Shown here one piece after another: positions 24,461 to 32,559 of a stretch of 50,787 nucleotides of DNA. Position 1 is the first letter of the stretch, and every line of letters starts with the position of its first letter. Source of the DNA: Candidatus Bathyarchaeota archaeon B24 (lineage in GTDB: Archaea > Thermoproteota > CALKCG01 > B24); the NCBI GenBank assembly GCA_001593865.1, contig LUCB01000018.1, positions 1 to 50,787 of the forward strand, read 5' to 3'. The position numbers and the translations under genes were made by a program. Below the pieces are notes generated by a model, which had not been told where the DNA came from, searched no databases, and saw only the letters and a list, made by a program, of their open reading frames with translations.

Positions 24461-25072
24461 TTGGTTAGGATAGCCATAGTAGACTATGGTGTGGGGAACC
24501 TTAAAAGCATCAGAAACGGGTTGAGGAAAGTAGGTGCTGAGGCTTTCGTCACCGGTAGTGTCGAGGGGCTTAAAGACGTGGATGCCGTGGTTCTCCCCGG
24601 TGTCGGAGCCTTCGGAGAGGCTATAAGAAACCTGGCGGATATGTCGGGTGTGCTTCGAAGCCTAGTAGACGCTGGGAGGCCTCTGCTCGGGATATGCCTT
24701 GGGCTACAGCTTCTATTCACGGCTAGCACGGAAGGAGGGTTCCACCGTGGATTAGGCTTTTTCAGGGGCTTGATCGTTAAGCTGCCGTCTCGGGTGAAGA
24801 TACCGCATATAGGCTGGAACACTTTGGAGATACTTAACCCCGGCTGCGTTCTTCTAGAAGACATCCCGGACGGAAGCTATGTCTACTTCGTCCACTCCTA
24901 CTACGCCAAGGTCGAGGAAGGTGTGAACGTGGATGCCGAGACGGTCTACGGTGTAAGGTTCCCCTCGGTCGTCTCGAAAGAGCCGGTTTTCGCAACCCAG
25001 TTTCACCCTGAAAGGTCGGGTAAGGTCGGTCTGAGGGTTCTCGAAAACTTCGTAAACTACGTCAGGAGGTAG
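24461..25072 (+). CDS. hisH: Imidazole glycerol phosphate synthase subunit HisH
   Basis: Glutamine amidotransferase subunit that releases ammonia for HisF in histidine biosynthesis. Length 203 aa, normal. Motifs: [21 protein letters not shown], the nucleophile elbow [10 protein letters not shown] (about Cys 81), YFVHSYYA and FHPERSG with the His-Glu pair. The start is TTG 24461, and the TATA-like AATATTTAAG lies about 45 bases upstream. HisF follows after 4 bases. The other histidine genes are not in this window. Confidence 0.94.
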   Translation: MVRIAIVDYGVGNLKSIRNGLRKVGAEAFVTGSVEGLKDVDAVVLPGVGAFGEAIRNLADMSGVLRSLVDAGRPLLGICLGLQLLFTASTEGGFHRGLGFFRGLIVKLPSRVKIPHIGWNTLEILNPGCVLLEDIPDGSYVYFVHSYYAKVEEGVNVDAETVYGVRFPSVVSKEPVFATQFHPERSGKVGLRVLENFVNYVRR

Positions 25073-25076
25073 GTTT

Positions 25077-25889
25077 ATGCTGGCTAAGAGGATAATCCCC
25101 TGTCTTGACGTTAAAAAGGGGAGGGTCGTTAAGGGTGTCGGGTTTAAAGGTCTTAGAGACGCCGGAGACCCTGTGGAGCTTGCCCTAGCGTATTACGAGC
25201 AGGGAGCGGATGAGCTTGTGTTCCTCGATATAACGGCGTCCTATGAGAGGCGGAGAACCCTGATAGACCTGGTCGAGCGGGTTTCAGAGGTCCTCTTCAT
25301 ACCGTTCACCGTCGGAGGCGGTATAAGGACGGTATCCGACATCCGCAGCGTCCTATCCGCCGGAGCCGATAAGGTCTCGATAAACACGGCGGCCGTGAAG
25401 AACCCAGCTATCATCGAGGAGGCTTCTAGGAGGTTCGGAAGCCAGTGCATAGTCGTCTCGATAGACGTTAAACGCGTCTACGTGGCAGAGGACGAGACCC
25501 CGGCGGGTAAGGAGGTTCTAGAAACAAGGAGGGGACGGTGCTGGTGGGATGTGTACATATACGGCGGTAGACAACCCGTGGGTATGGACGCGCTCAGGTG
25601 GGCTGAGAGGGCTGTGGAGCTTGGGGCCGGTGAGCTGCTGGTGTCCTCTCTGGACTTCGACGGGACGAAGCAGGGATACGACATAGAGCTGCTGAGGGAG
25701 CTCTCTAGAAGGGTTTCCGTACCGATAATAGCCAGCAGCGGGGCGGGGAACCCTAGGCATATACTCGAAGCCCTCACCGTCGGAGGGGCGGACGCAGCCC
25801 TTGCGGCGAGTATATTCCACTATGGACAGTACACGGTCGAGGAGGTTAAACGTTACCTAGCCGAGCACGGGGTTCCTGTGAGGCTTTAA
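25077..25889 (+). CDS. hisF: Imidazole glycerol phosphate synthase subunit HisF
   Basis: Cyclase subunit, a (beta/alpha)8 barrel of 270 aa (usual about 253), which makes imidazole glycerol phosphate and AICAR from PRFAR and the ammonia of HisH. The catalytic Asp residues are in [14 protein letters not shown] (about D11) and VVSIDVKR. Phosphate-binding loops are [13 protein letters not shown] and PIIASSGAG. The extra residues occur in [21 protein letters not shown] after the second Asp, a mild insertion. [10 protein letters not shown] replaces the more usual DRDGTKSGYD. It sits 4 bases after hisH, so the pair is translationally coupled. Confidence 0.94.
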   Translation: MLAKRIIPCLDVKKGRVVKGVGFKGLRDAGDPVELALAYYEQGADELVFLDITASYERRRTLIDLVERVSEVLFIPFTVGGGIRTVSDIRSVLSAGADKVSINTAAVKNPAIIEEASRRFGSQCIVVSIDVKRVYVAEDETPAGKEVLETRRGRCWWDVYIYGGRQPVGMDALRWAERAVELGAGELLVSSLDFDGTKQGYDIELLRELSRRVSVPIIASSGAGNPRHILEALTVGGADAALAASIFHYGQYTVEEVKRYLAEHGVPVRL

Positions 25890-25918
25890 AGGTAAAAAAT
25901 GGGTGTGCTTGCGTAGTT

Positions 25919-26251
25919 TCACTTGGCTATGATGACCAAGTATTTCAGCGGCTTATCGCCTACGTTCTCCAAGCCGTGGAGTTTACCGGGTGGTATGTAT
26001 ACGGCTGTCATCGGCCCAGCCTTCAGCTCCTTATCTTCCACCATAAACCTGGCTTCACCTTCGAGTATGAAGAAGACCTCCTCCTCGTCGTGTCTATGGG
26101 CTTCATGAGGCTTTCTATGGGGTCCTAAAACCGACAGGTGGATCCACAGCTTCTTCGCACCTATAGACTCGTTGACGTAGAGTTTCGTATAACCCTCCGG
26201 GTCGCCTTCTCTAGGCCTGGTCTCGGCGCTATCCCATGAAACCACAGCCAT
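25919..26251 (-). CDS. Cupin-domain protein
   Basis: Single-domain cupin of 110 aa. Metal ligands are in HEAHRHDEEEVFFILEG (two His and Glu) and the late His of PPGKLHGLENVG; YIPPG is a family hallmark. Such small barrels act as isomerases, dioxygenases or binding proteins, and the reaction is not predictable here. The start is taken as ATG 26249-26251, preceded by GGAGGAG; the frame extends five codons further to a GTG within that ribosome-binding site. The gene points toward the convergent hisF and diverges from the transglutaminase at 26367. Confidence 0.84.
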   Translation of the reverse strand: MAVVSWDSAETRPREGDPEGYTKLYVNESIGAKKLWIHLSVLGPHRKPHEAHRHDEEEVFFILEGEARFMVEDKELKAGPMTAVYIPPGKLHGLENVGDKPLKYLVIIAK

Positions 26252-26366
26252 ACGCTCCTCCTCCACGAACCTACTAAAGCCACGTAGAAAGCTAAAGATT
26301 TCGCATCTCTAGGGGGATGTGCTTTAAATTTTAAACTCTACGGCTACTAGAATTTAGTTTAGAGCG

Positions 26367-27506
26367 ATGGAGCTTTCTAAAAAGAGGCTCATAGGACTTA
26401 CGATAGCCGTGTTCATCCTACTCTACTTAGCGGCTCCTGCGTTCTACCTGACGCTTGCCGGGGAGTTTTCATCCACAGCATACATAGTGCTCCTAAGGAC
26501 CAATCCTCTGGTCTGGGGTAAGCTTCTATCGTCGGTGAAGGGAATAGACTGCCAAACCAAAGACACGATGTTCCAGCTTTTATCAGACACGCCGGAGGGC
26601 TACTGGAGTATAGCGGTCGAGACGATACGTGAGGCTCCCAGGTCTATGCTGAAGGACACTATATGCGTCCTATCCGTCGTGAACCCTGAGGAGTGGCAGC
26701 TCGTTAGGGAGTCCGTTAAGCTTTACCTAGCCGGCTACACACCGTTTACCCCTCCCTCTGAGGAGCTTAAGCGTGAATACGTCGAGCCGCTCGCCATATC
26801 GGGTGAGGAGCCGGTTCTAGACTGGAGGTATATGGTCTACATATTCACCTACAGGCTCGTCTACGATAAGACGGATGTATGGGAGGCAGCTAAGGCGATA
26901 TGCGGGTACGTTCACAGGTACTTAACCTACGACACCGCGTTCTGGCATAGGAGGTCTCCTAAAACCTTGATTAAGCAAAAGAGGGGGACGTGTACGAACT
27001 TCTCGATACTCTTCGTAGCCATGTGCAGGGCCATGGGTATACCCGCTAGACTCGTGAGGGATAACAGCATATCGCCTGTAACCCATGCTTGGTCTGAGTT
27101 CTACCTCGAAGGGAGGGGATGGGTTCACGTAGACCCGACGGCCGGCTACTTCGACTATCCCCAGGCATACCTGTTGGAGTGGGGCTACCGATACCATTTG
27201 GTTAAAGCGTTCAGCCCGTTGAGAGGCTGGATAGATATCACGCCGAGTTACGTAGCCGATTATGGTACGGTAGCCGGGGTGGTCGAGCTCGACGGTGAAC
27301 CGGTGGATGGAGCCGTGGTCTCGGTCTATTACCCTGAGAACCTACGCGTCCTTCTCACGGTCGAAACCGGTGGAGACGGGTCTTTCGAGTTCACGGCCGC
27401 AGAGGGCACATACATACTGGAGGCTTCTTACCGGGGCATCGTAAAGACCCTGACGGTCTCGGTCGAAGCGGGTAAAGCCATAAAAGTCGAGATAAACCTG
27501 GGCTAA
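26367..27506 (+). CDS. Membrane-anchored transglutaminase-like protein with C-terminal Ig-like domain
   Basis: Surface protein of 379 aa. An N-terminal signal anchor spans about residues 8-30. The transglutaminase-like core (about 170-275) carries the triad Cys in KRGTCTNFSILF, His in VTHAWSEFYLEGRGWV and Asp in HVDPTAGYFD. The last 80 residues (VAGVVELDGEPVDGAVVSVYY onward) form a carboxypeptidase-regulatory/Ig-like beta-sandwich. This suggests an extracellular enzyme acting on peptides or envelope polymers. A TTTAAATTTTAAA box at about 26322-26334 fits the ATG at 26367. It is the second membrane-anchored transglutaminase in the window, but without the coiled-coil stalk. Confidence 0.84.
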   Translation: MELSKKRLIGLTIAVFILLYLAAPAFYLTLAGEFSSTAYIVLLRTNPLVWGKLLSSVKGIDCQTKDTMFQLLSDTPEGYWSIAVETIREAPRSMLKDTICVLSVVNPEEWQLVRESVKLYLAGYTPFTPPSEELKREYVEPLAISGEEPVLDWRYMVYIFTYRLVYDKTDVWEAAKAICGYVHRYLTYDTAFWHRRSPKTLIKQKRGTCTNFSILFVAMCRAMGIPARLVRDNSISPVTHAWSEFYLEGRGWVHVDPTAGYFDYPQAYLLEWGYRYHLVKAFSPLRGWIDITPSYVADYGTVAGVVELDGEPVDGAVVSVYYPENLRVLLTVETGGDGSFEFTAAEGTYILEASYRGIVKTLTVSVEAGKAIKVEINLG

Positions 27507-27674
27507 ACCTCTTCGACCCCCTCCTCTCTAGGAGAATGCATGATAAATTACCCCTGGCTATTTTTCAAAACACCTGTTATAATAGCGGGTAATCGAGGAG
27601 GTTTAGGCATCGGTTTTTAAGCGAATACTTTAAACAGCTCGATCCTCCTATAGTCTTCGCTGGTATATTCGTAG

Positions 27675-28898
27675 ATGTGGATGCCTATGAAGGCTAGCAG
27701 CCATACCGGGTCTGGTAGACGCCTACTATTCTTCCTCATGTGCCTCCTAGGCGGTTTCGCCATCCTAAGCTCCACCATATCGAAGAACCCTGTCCTGCCT
27801 CTATTCGCCGAAAGCCTCGGCGTGACCGGTGCAGACCTAGGTTTCATAGCATCCGCGTCGACGATACCCGGGATCCTTGTAAGCCTCCCGGCAGGCTCCC
27901 TCTCAGACATCTTCGGGAGAAGGAAGGTCATACTCGCTTCGCTCCTGATATTTGCCACGGCGCCTTTCCTATACTTCCTCGTCCACACGGCTTGGCAGCT
28001 CGCCCTCGTGAGGTTCTACCACGGCTTCGCAACGGCGATCTTCGGCCCCGTAGCCCAAGCCACCATAGCGGAGCTCTACCCCAAGCGTAAGGGCGAGAGA
28101 ATGTCTCTCTTCTCATCCTCCACCATCGTCGGCAGAAGCATAGCCCCGTTCCTAGGAGGCGCGATAATATATACGGCCGGCCTCATCTCCGTCTACTTGG
28201 CAGCCGGGGTCAGCGGGTTAGCGGCCTTAGCCATAGGGCTTCTAATGTATAGGGCCTTCCGAGACGGTGGAGGCAGGTCAGGGGTCTCTAGGGCCGTGAG
28301 CGTCTTAGCGGCTTGGAGGGTTATAGCGAGTAACGTCAAGATACTCGCCACAAGCTACGTCGAGGCCGTTCAGCGTTTCACATTTGGAGCCTTCGAGTAT
28401 TTCCTAGTCCTCTACGCTCAGATGGCCGGTCTCGACAGCCTCCAGCTCGGCATAGTATCGGGTGCTCAGCTCGTTACGATCGTCGTCTCCAAGCCTGTGA
28501 TGGGCTGGGTCTCCGACCGGGTCGGGAGAAGGGGGATAATATCAGGGGGGCTTATAGTAGCAGGGGTTCCACTAGCCTTGACCCCGATGGCCGGAGATTT
28601 CCCTCAGTTCATAGCCGTCTCGATACTCTACGGGCTGGGCCTCTCTATGGTAACCTCTTCGACCGCCCCCTACATAGGTGACCTAACGTCTAGGGAGAGC
28701 TACGGAGCGGCCATGGGTCTGCTGAGCACCATAATGGACGTGGGGCAAACCCTCGGGCCGATAGTGACCGGCTTCATCATAGCGAGCTTCAGCTACAAGA
28801 TGGGTTTCTGGCTTCTAGCCGCCATCCTATTCGCCTCGTCAGCTATCTTCCTGCTGGCGACAGGGGTTAGGCGGATGCGCGGCGGAGAAAACGTATAA
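27675..28898 (+). CDS. Major facilitator superfamily transporter
   Basis: MFS transporter of 407 aa with about 12 hydrophobic helices. The signature between helices 2 and 3 is GSLSDIFGRRKVI, and its counterpart between helices 8 and 9 is GWVSDRVGRRGII. The N-terminus starts at ATG 27675, with further ATGs at 27681 and 27687. The substrate is unknown. The gene directly after it, 35 bases downstream, encodes a ChrB-type protein linked in bacteria to chromate resistance, so oxyanion or drug efflux is possible. The 168 bases before it are AT-rich, with TATA-like sequences and no visible gene. Confidence 0.88.
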   Translation: MWMPMKASSHTGSGRRLLFFLMCLLGGFAILSSTISKNPVLPLFAESLGVTGADLGFIASASTIPGILVSLPAGSLSDIFGRRKVILASLLIFATAPFLYFLVHTAWQLALVRFYHGFATAIFGPVAQATIAELYPKRKGERMSLFSSSTIVGRSIAPFLGGAIIYTAGLISVYLAAGVSGLAALAIGLLMYRAFRDGGGRSGVSRAVSVLAAWRVIASNVKILATSYVEAVQRFTFGAFEYFLVLYAQMAGLDSLQLGIVSGAQLVTIVVSKPVMGWVSDRVGRRGIISGGLIVAGVPLALTPMAGDFPQFIAVSILYGLGLSMVTSSTAPYIGDLTSRESYGAAMGLLSTIMDVGQTLGPIVTGFIIASFSYKMGFWLLAAILFASSAIFLLATGVRRMRGGENV

Positions 28899-28933
28899 GC
28901 TCCGTAGACCTACAGTCGGACGGTGGACCCGGG

Positions 28934-29458
28934 ATGAAGTGGGTTACGAGGGCGAGAGTTCACGTCGACAGGGTTGCATGTCCGTGGCTTATAAAGAAGT
29001 TTATAGACCCTGAGGCCGAGTTTAAGTTCATACCTTGGCCGGGCCCCCTGCCTAAGCCTGAGGAGGGTATTCCGTTCGACTTTCCAGAGGTCGAGCTTGG
29101 CCACCATGACGGGAAATGCACTTTCGAAACCCTTGTCGAGAAGTATGGGATAGATGACCCTGCCGTACGTGAGCTCGCTAAGATCGTGCACGCAGCCGAT
29201 ATCCGCCGTGATATCGATAAGGTTCCTGAGGCCCGTGGTTTAGAGGCGATATCGAGGGGTATGATGTTCCTCGTTAAGGACGATTATGAGGCTTTGGAGA
29301 AGGGGTTCCCCATATACGACGCCCTATACATATACTGCCAGCTCAAAGAGCTCGAGAAACGTTACAAAGATGAGCTTGCACGCATGGATAGAAACGAGAG
29401 ATTCGCTTTTCTGAAATCCAAGATAAAGCTCCCGCCAAAGATAGGACCTAGAGATTAG
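28934..29458 (+). CDS. ChrB C-terminal-domain protein (chromate resistance family)
   Basis: A 174-aa protein matching the Chrome_Resist/ChrB C-terminal domain (PF09828). Typical sequences are WVTRARVHVDRVACPWLIKKFID, ELGHHDGKCTFETLVEKYG, ADIRRDIDK and YDALYIYC. In bacteria ChrB regulates or supports chromate export by ChrA, but no ChrA homologue is here. The N-terminal DNA-binding part of bacterial ChrB is missing, so this is a stand-alone domain. The Cys and His residues (VACPW, ELGHHDGKC) could bind a metal. It is probably co-transcribed with the MFS transporter. The function in archaea is unknown. Confidence 0.82.
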   Translation: MKWVTRARVHVDRVACPWLIKKFIDPEAEFKFIPWPGPLPKPEEGIPFDFPEVELGHHDGKCTFETLVEKYGIDDPAVRELAKIVHAADIRRDIDKVPEARGLEAISRGMMFLVKDDYEALEKGFPIYDALYIYCQLKELEKRYKDELARMDRNERFAFLKSKIKLPPKIGPRD

Positions 29459-29535
29459 TGGGCGAAAGACCGAAAGCGCTTAATCCTTTACGCTACAGCC
29501 CTCCTTTTTCTCCTTCATAAGAATAACGAGTTTTC

Positions 29536-29559
29536 CGGTAGTGTTAAATATGACTACCG
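29536..29559. promoter_or_regulatory. Inverted repeat enclosing the TATA box of the AbrB-VapC operon
   Basis: CGGTAGT (29536-29542) and ACTACCG (29553-29559) are perfect 7-base inverted arms. The 10 bases between them, GTTAAATATG, hold the TATA-like element. A direct repeat, GTGTTA[A/C]ATA, also occurs at 29541 and 29559. Binding here would block TBP, so it is a strong candidate for autorepression by the AbrB-type antitoxin. Confidence 0.55.
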
Positions 29560-29588
29560 TGTTACATAGTATAACTAAGGTGATACTA

Positions 29589-29783
29589 TTGTCTTTGGTT
29601 AAGACTAGGAAGGTCGGCGGTTCTCTAGTGGTTACGCTTCCTAAAACCCTCGTGGAGGAGAAGAAGATCAGAGAGGGTGAGATAATAGAGATAACGGTTC
29701 GAAAAGTCCGGAAGGATGGGTTCGGGATCTTCAAGGGGATGAAGCCGTTTACGGTAGAGGACGAGTTGAAGGCTCATGAGTAG
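29589..29783 (+). CDS. AbrB/SpoVT-type antitoxin
   Basis: A 64-aa swapped-hairpin DNA-binding protein of the AbrB class: VKTRKVGGSLVVTLPKTLVEEKKIREGEII fits the family pattern, with the core GGSLVVTLPK. The start is placed at TTG 29589 because AGGTGAT ends 5 bases before it. The longer frame from 29541 would run through the operator. Its last codons overlap the toxin start by 8 bases. It likely neutralises the VapC at 29776 and represses the shared promoter through the inverted repeat at 29536-29559. Confidence 0.8.
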   Translation: MSLVKTRKVGGSLVVTLPKTLVEEKKIREGEIIEITVRKVRKDGFGIFKGMKPFTVEDELKAHE

Positions 29784-30168
29784 AAAGCGGTATATCGTAG
29801 ATGCCTACGCTTGGATAGAGTATTTCATCGGAAGCGAGGCCGGTAAGAAGGTGAAGGAGGTCCTAGAGGATGGGAGCTGCGAGGTTTACACCTGCGCGGT
29901 AACGGTCGCTGAAATCGTGAGTAAAGTCGCTAGAGAAGGACGAAACCCCGAAGTCGCATACGACATCCTACTACGCAACTCGAACATAATAGACGCCGAC
30001 CACGAACTATCCAAGGACGCCGGCATCCTACACGCCGAAGTCCGGAAAACAGTGAAGGATTTCGGGTTGGCAGACGCTTATGTCTTAGCCTCTGCTAGAA
30101 GATTGAAGGCGAAAATCCTCACCGGAGACCCGCATTTCAGAGGGTTTAAAGAGGCCGTGTCCCTTTAG
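29776..30168 (+). CDS. VapC-type PIN-domain ribonuclease toxin
   Basis: PIN-domain toxin of 130 aa with all acidic residues: Asp in YIVDAYAWIEYF, Glu in VTVAEIVSK, Asp in GLADAYVLASA and Asp in LTGDPHFRG. It begins at ATG 29776 within the last codons of the AbrB-type antitoxin, which couples their translation. VapC toxins usually cut tRNA or rRNA at defined sites; the target here is unknown. It is of a different subfamily from the toxins at 4042 and 7729. Confidence 0.88.
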   Translation: MSRKRYIVDAYAWIEYFIGSEAGKKVKEVLEDGSCEVYTCAVTVAEIVSKVAREGRNPEVAYDILLRNSNIIDADHELSKDAGILHAEVRKTVKDFGLADAYVLASARRLKAKILTGDPHFRGFKEAVSL

Positions 30169-30255
30169 AGGATCCTTAGCCCTATGCTCTGACTGATAAG
30201 TGCTCGGGCTGGAAGGTAATAGTTTTTTGCCGGGACGACTTATCATAGGCTAGCT

Positions 30256-30807
30256 ATGGGTAAGGTTAGCTATCCCTCGGGCTACTACGTTAGGTTTAGT
30301 CCTCCAAGCCCTGTGGTGCTCGTGACATGTATATCTAGGGACGGTCGAGCCAACATAATAACCATAGGTATGTACATGCCCATATCCTTCGACCCGCCTC
30401 TATTGGCCATAGGGGTTTCACCCAAGAGATACTCTCATAGCTTGATAGAGGAGACTGGAGAGTTCGTAGTCAACGTCCCCGGTAGGGACCTGGTGGACGC
30501 CGCCGTGCTCTGCGGAAGCGTTTCAGGCCGCGTGGTCGATAAGTTCAAGGAAGCTAAGCTAACGGCTATACCGGCGTCTAAGGTTAAACCTCCGCTTATA
30601 GCGGAGTGCATAGCCCACTTCGAGTGCAGGGTATACGATAAATTTACGGCGGGGGACCATACCATATTCATAGGCGAGGTCGTGGCCGTATCTATCGAGG
30701 AGAAGGCCGTCAAGGAGAATGTGCTAGACGTAACGAAGACTCAGCCGATATCCCATAGGGGTCGCTACTACTTCACACCGTCGCTATTCTACGAAGCCAA
30801 GAAATAG
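30256..30807 (+). CDS. Flavin reductase-like FMN-binding protein
   Basis: Split-barrel FMN-binding protein of 183 aa (flavin reductase family, PF01613). Typical features are PSPVVLVTCISRDGRANIITIG near the start, PPLLAIGVSPKRYSHSLI for FMN phosphate, EFVVNVPG and HFECRVYDKFTAGDHTIFIGEV at the end. Archaeal relatives include ferric reductases and Fe-S-free electron carriers. The actual partner is not clear. The ATG at 30256 lies after a short intergenic region. The M24-family gene follows 25 bases later in the same direction. Confidence 0.86.
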   Translation: MGKVSYPSGYYVRFSPPSPVVLVTCISRDGRANIITIGMYMPISFDPPLLAIGVSPKRYSHSLIEETGEFVVNVPGRDLVDAAVLCGSVSGRVVDKFKEAKLTAIPASKVKPPLIAECIAHFECRVYDKFTAGDHTIFIGEVVAVSIEEKAVKENVLDVTKTQPISHRGRYYFTPSLFYEAKK

Positions 30808-30832
30808 CTAGATCAAAAATCGAGGCGTTAGA

Positions 30833-31942
30833 ATGTTTTTTGATAAAGAGATTTTGAGAAAAAGGGTCGAATGTTTTCAGCGTTTGATGAGGGAAAACAG
30901 TATAGACGCTTCCATGGTCAGGACGTTATCGTCTTTCGCATACTTTACCGGGGTGAAATGGCTCAGACCCGCCTTGCTGATTCCAGCCGAAGGCGAGCCG
31001 ACGGCGTTCGTGTTCAAACATGAGGCTGAAGAGTTCATGGAGAAAAGCTGGATTCGAGATGTAAAAACCTACATGAAGGCAGAGGAGCTCATGAGGAGCG
31101 TAAGCGGGTCGATAAGAGAGGCCGCGTATAGACGGGTAGGGTTCGACTACAGCCTCGAAAGAGACTCCTACGTCTTGTTTTTCGAGCTCTTCAAAAAGTT
31201 GAACGCGCAGGTGGAGGTTGTAGATGTACACGCGTTGATCATGCGGTTGCGCATGGTCAAGGACCCCGCGGAGATAGAGGCGATTAGGGAGGCTGCTAGA
31301 ATAGCTGAGGCTGGGATGCGTATGGCCGTGGATTCGTTGGATGTCGGGAAGAGTGAGCTTGAGATAGCCGCCGAGGCGATGGCTGAGATGATGCGTAAGG
31401 GGGCTGAAGCTCCGCATATATACGTCGCGGCTGGCCCGAGGCCTAGGATACACGCCGAGCCTAGAAGCTGGAACAAGATAAGACCTGAAGACGCGGTTGA
31501 GATAGTTATATCGGCCGACTACCACGGGTATTACAGCAACCTGACCAGAACAGTCTTCCTAGGTGGCTTATCAGGCGAGAAGAGACGAGCCTATGAAGCG
31601 TTTATGAAGGCTCATCAGACGGTTGAGGAAAACCTGAAACCTGGGATTCGACTGATCGAGGTTGAGAACATAGTCGGGAAGTCATTTGAAGATACAGGTT
31701 TCAGCGACTACCATGTAGCCGGATTCGCACATGGAGTGGGGTTGTTGCCAGAGGAAGATCCGATAACCACGATCGTCGCCCCTCACCGCCGATACAAGGT
31801 GGCGGAAAACATGGTTCTAGCCGCTATACACGCACCTTTAACGGTCCCAGGAGTCGGAACGATAAAGTTTGAAGACACCTACCGGATAAAACCTGAAAAA
31901 CCGGAAAGACTAACGAAGTTCGACTATGAACTAGCCCTATGA
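30833..31942 (+). CDS. M24 peptidase-fold protein lacking most metal ligands (creatinase-like)
   Basis: Pita-bread-fold protein of 369 aa with a creatinase N-terminal domain (about 1-130) and an M24 domain (150-360). Xaa-Pro peptidases use two Asp, one His and two Glu for metals. The positions read VISADYHGYYSNLTRT (Ser and Asn instead of Asp), FAHGVGL (His kept), AIHAPL (His instead of the Glu in EPG) and KFEDTY (Glu kept). So three of five ligands are changed. Creatinase and some amidohydrolases share this fold without metal. It is therefore probably not an aminopeptidase. It may form an operon with the flavin reductase upstream. Confidence 0.8.
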   Translation: MFFDKEILRKRVECFQRLMRENSIDASMVRTLSSFAYFTGVKWLRPALLIPAEGEPTAFVFKHEAEEFMEKSWIRDVKTYMKAEELMRSVSGSIREAAYRRVGFDYSLERDSYVLFFELFKKLNAQVEVVDVHALIMRLRMVKDPAEIEAIREAARIAEAGMRMAVDSLDVGKSELEIAAEAMAEMMRKGAEAPHIYVAAGPRPRIHAEPRSWNKIRPEDAVEIVISADYHGYYSNLTRTVFLGGLSGEKRRAYEAFMKAHQTVEENLKPGIRLIEVENIVGKSFEDTGFSDYHVAGFAHGVGLLPEEDPITTIVAPHRRYKVAENMVLAAIHAPLTVPGVGTIKFEDTYRIKPEKPERLTKFDYELAL

Positions 31943-31958
31943 TTTACCTTAGAATTAG

Positions 31959-32033
31959 TGGGCCGGGAGAGATTTGAACTCTCGACCTCCCGGTTATCAG
32001 CCGGGTGCTCTGACCATGCTGAGCTACCGGCCC
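31959..32033 (-). tRNA. tRNA-Ile (GAT anticodon)
   Basis: A 75-nt cloverleaf. Acceptor stem GGGCCGG/CCGGCCC, D stem GCTC/GAGC, anticodon stem CCCGG/CCGGG with loop CTGATAA (anticodon GAT, Ile), T stem GAGAG/CTCTC with TTCAAAT. Discriminator A; CCA is not encoded. No intron. A TATA-like AAATCCTTAAATCC lies about 40-50 bases upstream on the minus strand. The CTCGGTCTTCGGTCTTCGG repeat lies just upstream. Confidence 0.95.
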
Positions 32034-32226
32034 CTCGGTCTTCGGTCTTCGGTTTAAGTTAGGGTTTCAGCTTGGATTTAAGGATTTAGGCATCTCTGCC
32101 TATCGCCGAGTGGGGTTTGGCTTCCTCGTCAGGGGGTTACCTTAGTCTTTCAAAATTTTAGTGCCTTGAAATTAGAGGCTGTTATCTTAAAACATATGGG
32201 ATTCGCAAGAGCTTTAAATAAACATT

Positions 32227-32559
32227 TTACCTGATTAATTTCTCTGCGATTTGGAAAAGACGATCTAGATTTTCTTTATCTTTGAGGCTACAGATTACTT
32301 TCGTTCCTTCTTTTCTCGTTTTTATAAGTCCTACTCGTGAAAGTAGGCTTATGTGATGGGAAACAGCAGGTTGGGAGAGTCCCAGGATCTCGACGAAGTC
32401 GCACACGCAATGTTCCCTTTTCTGGAGTTCCTTCAAGATCAGTATTCTTCTCGGCTCGGTTAAAGCCTTAAATAGCGCAGCGACATCCTTAGCATTTATC
32501 CTCTGCAACGCATTCTCAATCTTCCTTTCAAACATCCATCTCCCCCTGTCATCATTCAA
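32227..32559 (-). CDS. ArsR-family winged-helix transcriptional regulator
   Basis: DNA-binding regulator of 110 aa. The winged-helix core is LFKALTEPRRILILKELQ then EHCVCDFVEILGLSQPAVSHHISLLSRVGLIKTRKEG. The CVCDF motif on the recognition-adjacent helix is the ELCVCDL-type metal site of ArsR/SmtB proteins, so it probably senses a metal or metalloid. The start (ATG 32559) overlaps the end of the Fe-S gene by 8 bases, so it is co-expressed. It likely controls that operon from the AT-rich repeat region at 33181-33231. Confidence 0.9.
   Translation of the reverse strand: MNDDRGRWMFERKIENALQRINAKDVAALFKALTEPRRILILKELQKREHCVCDFVEILGLSQPAVSHHISLLSRVGLIKTRKEGTKVICSLKDKENLDRLFQIAEKLIR

Noticed and set aside
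27547-27593. Inverted repeat ATTACCC/GGGTAAT before the MFS gene
   Set aside because: Only 7 bases per arm with a 33-base spacer in an AT-rich gap; too weak to call a hairpin, and no palindromic operator context.
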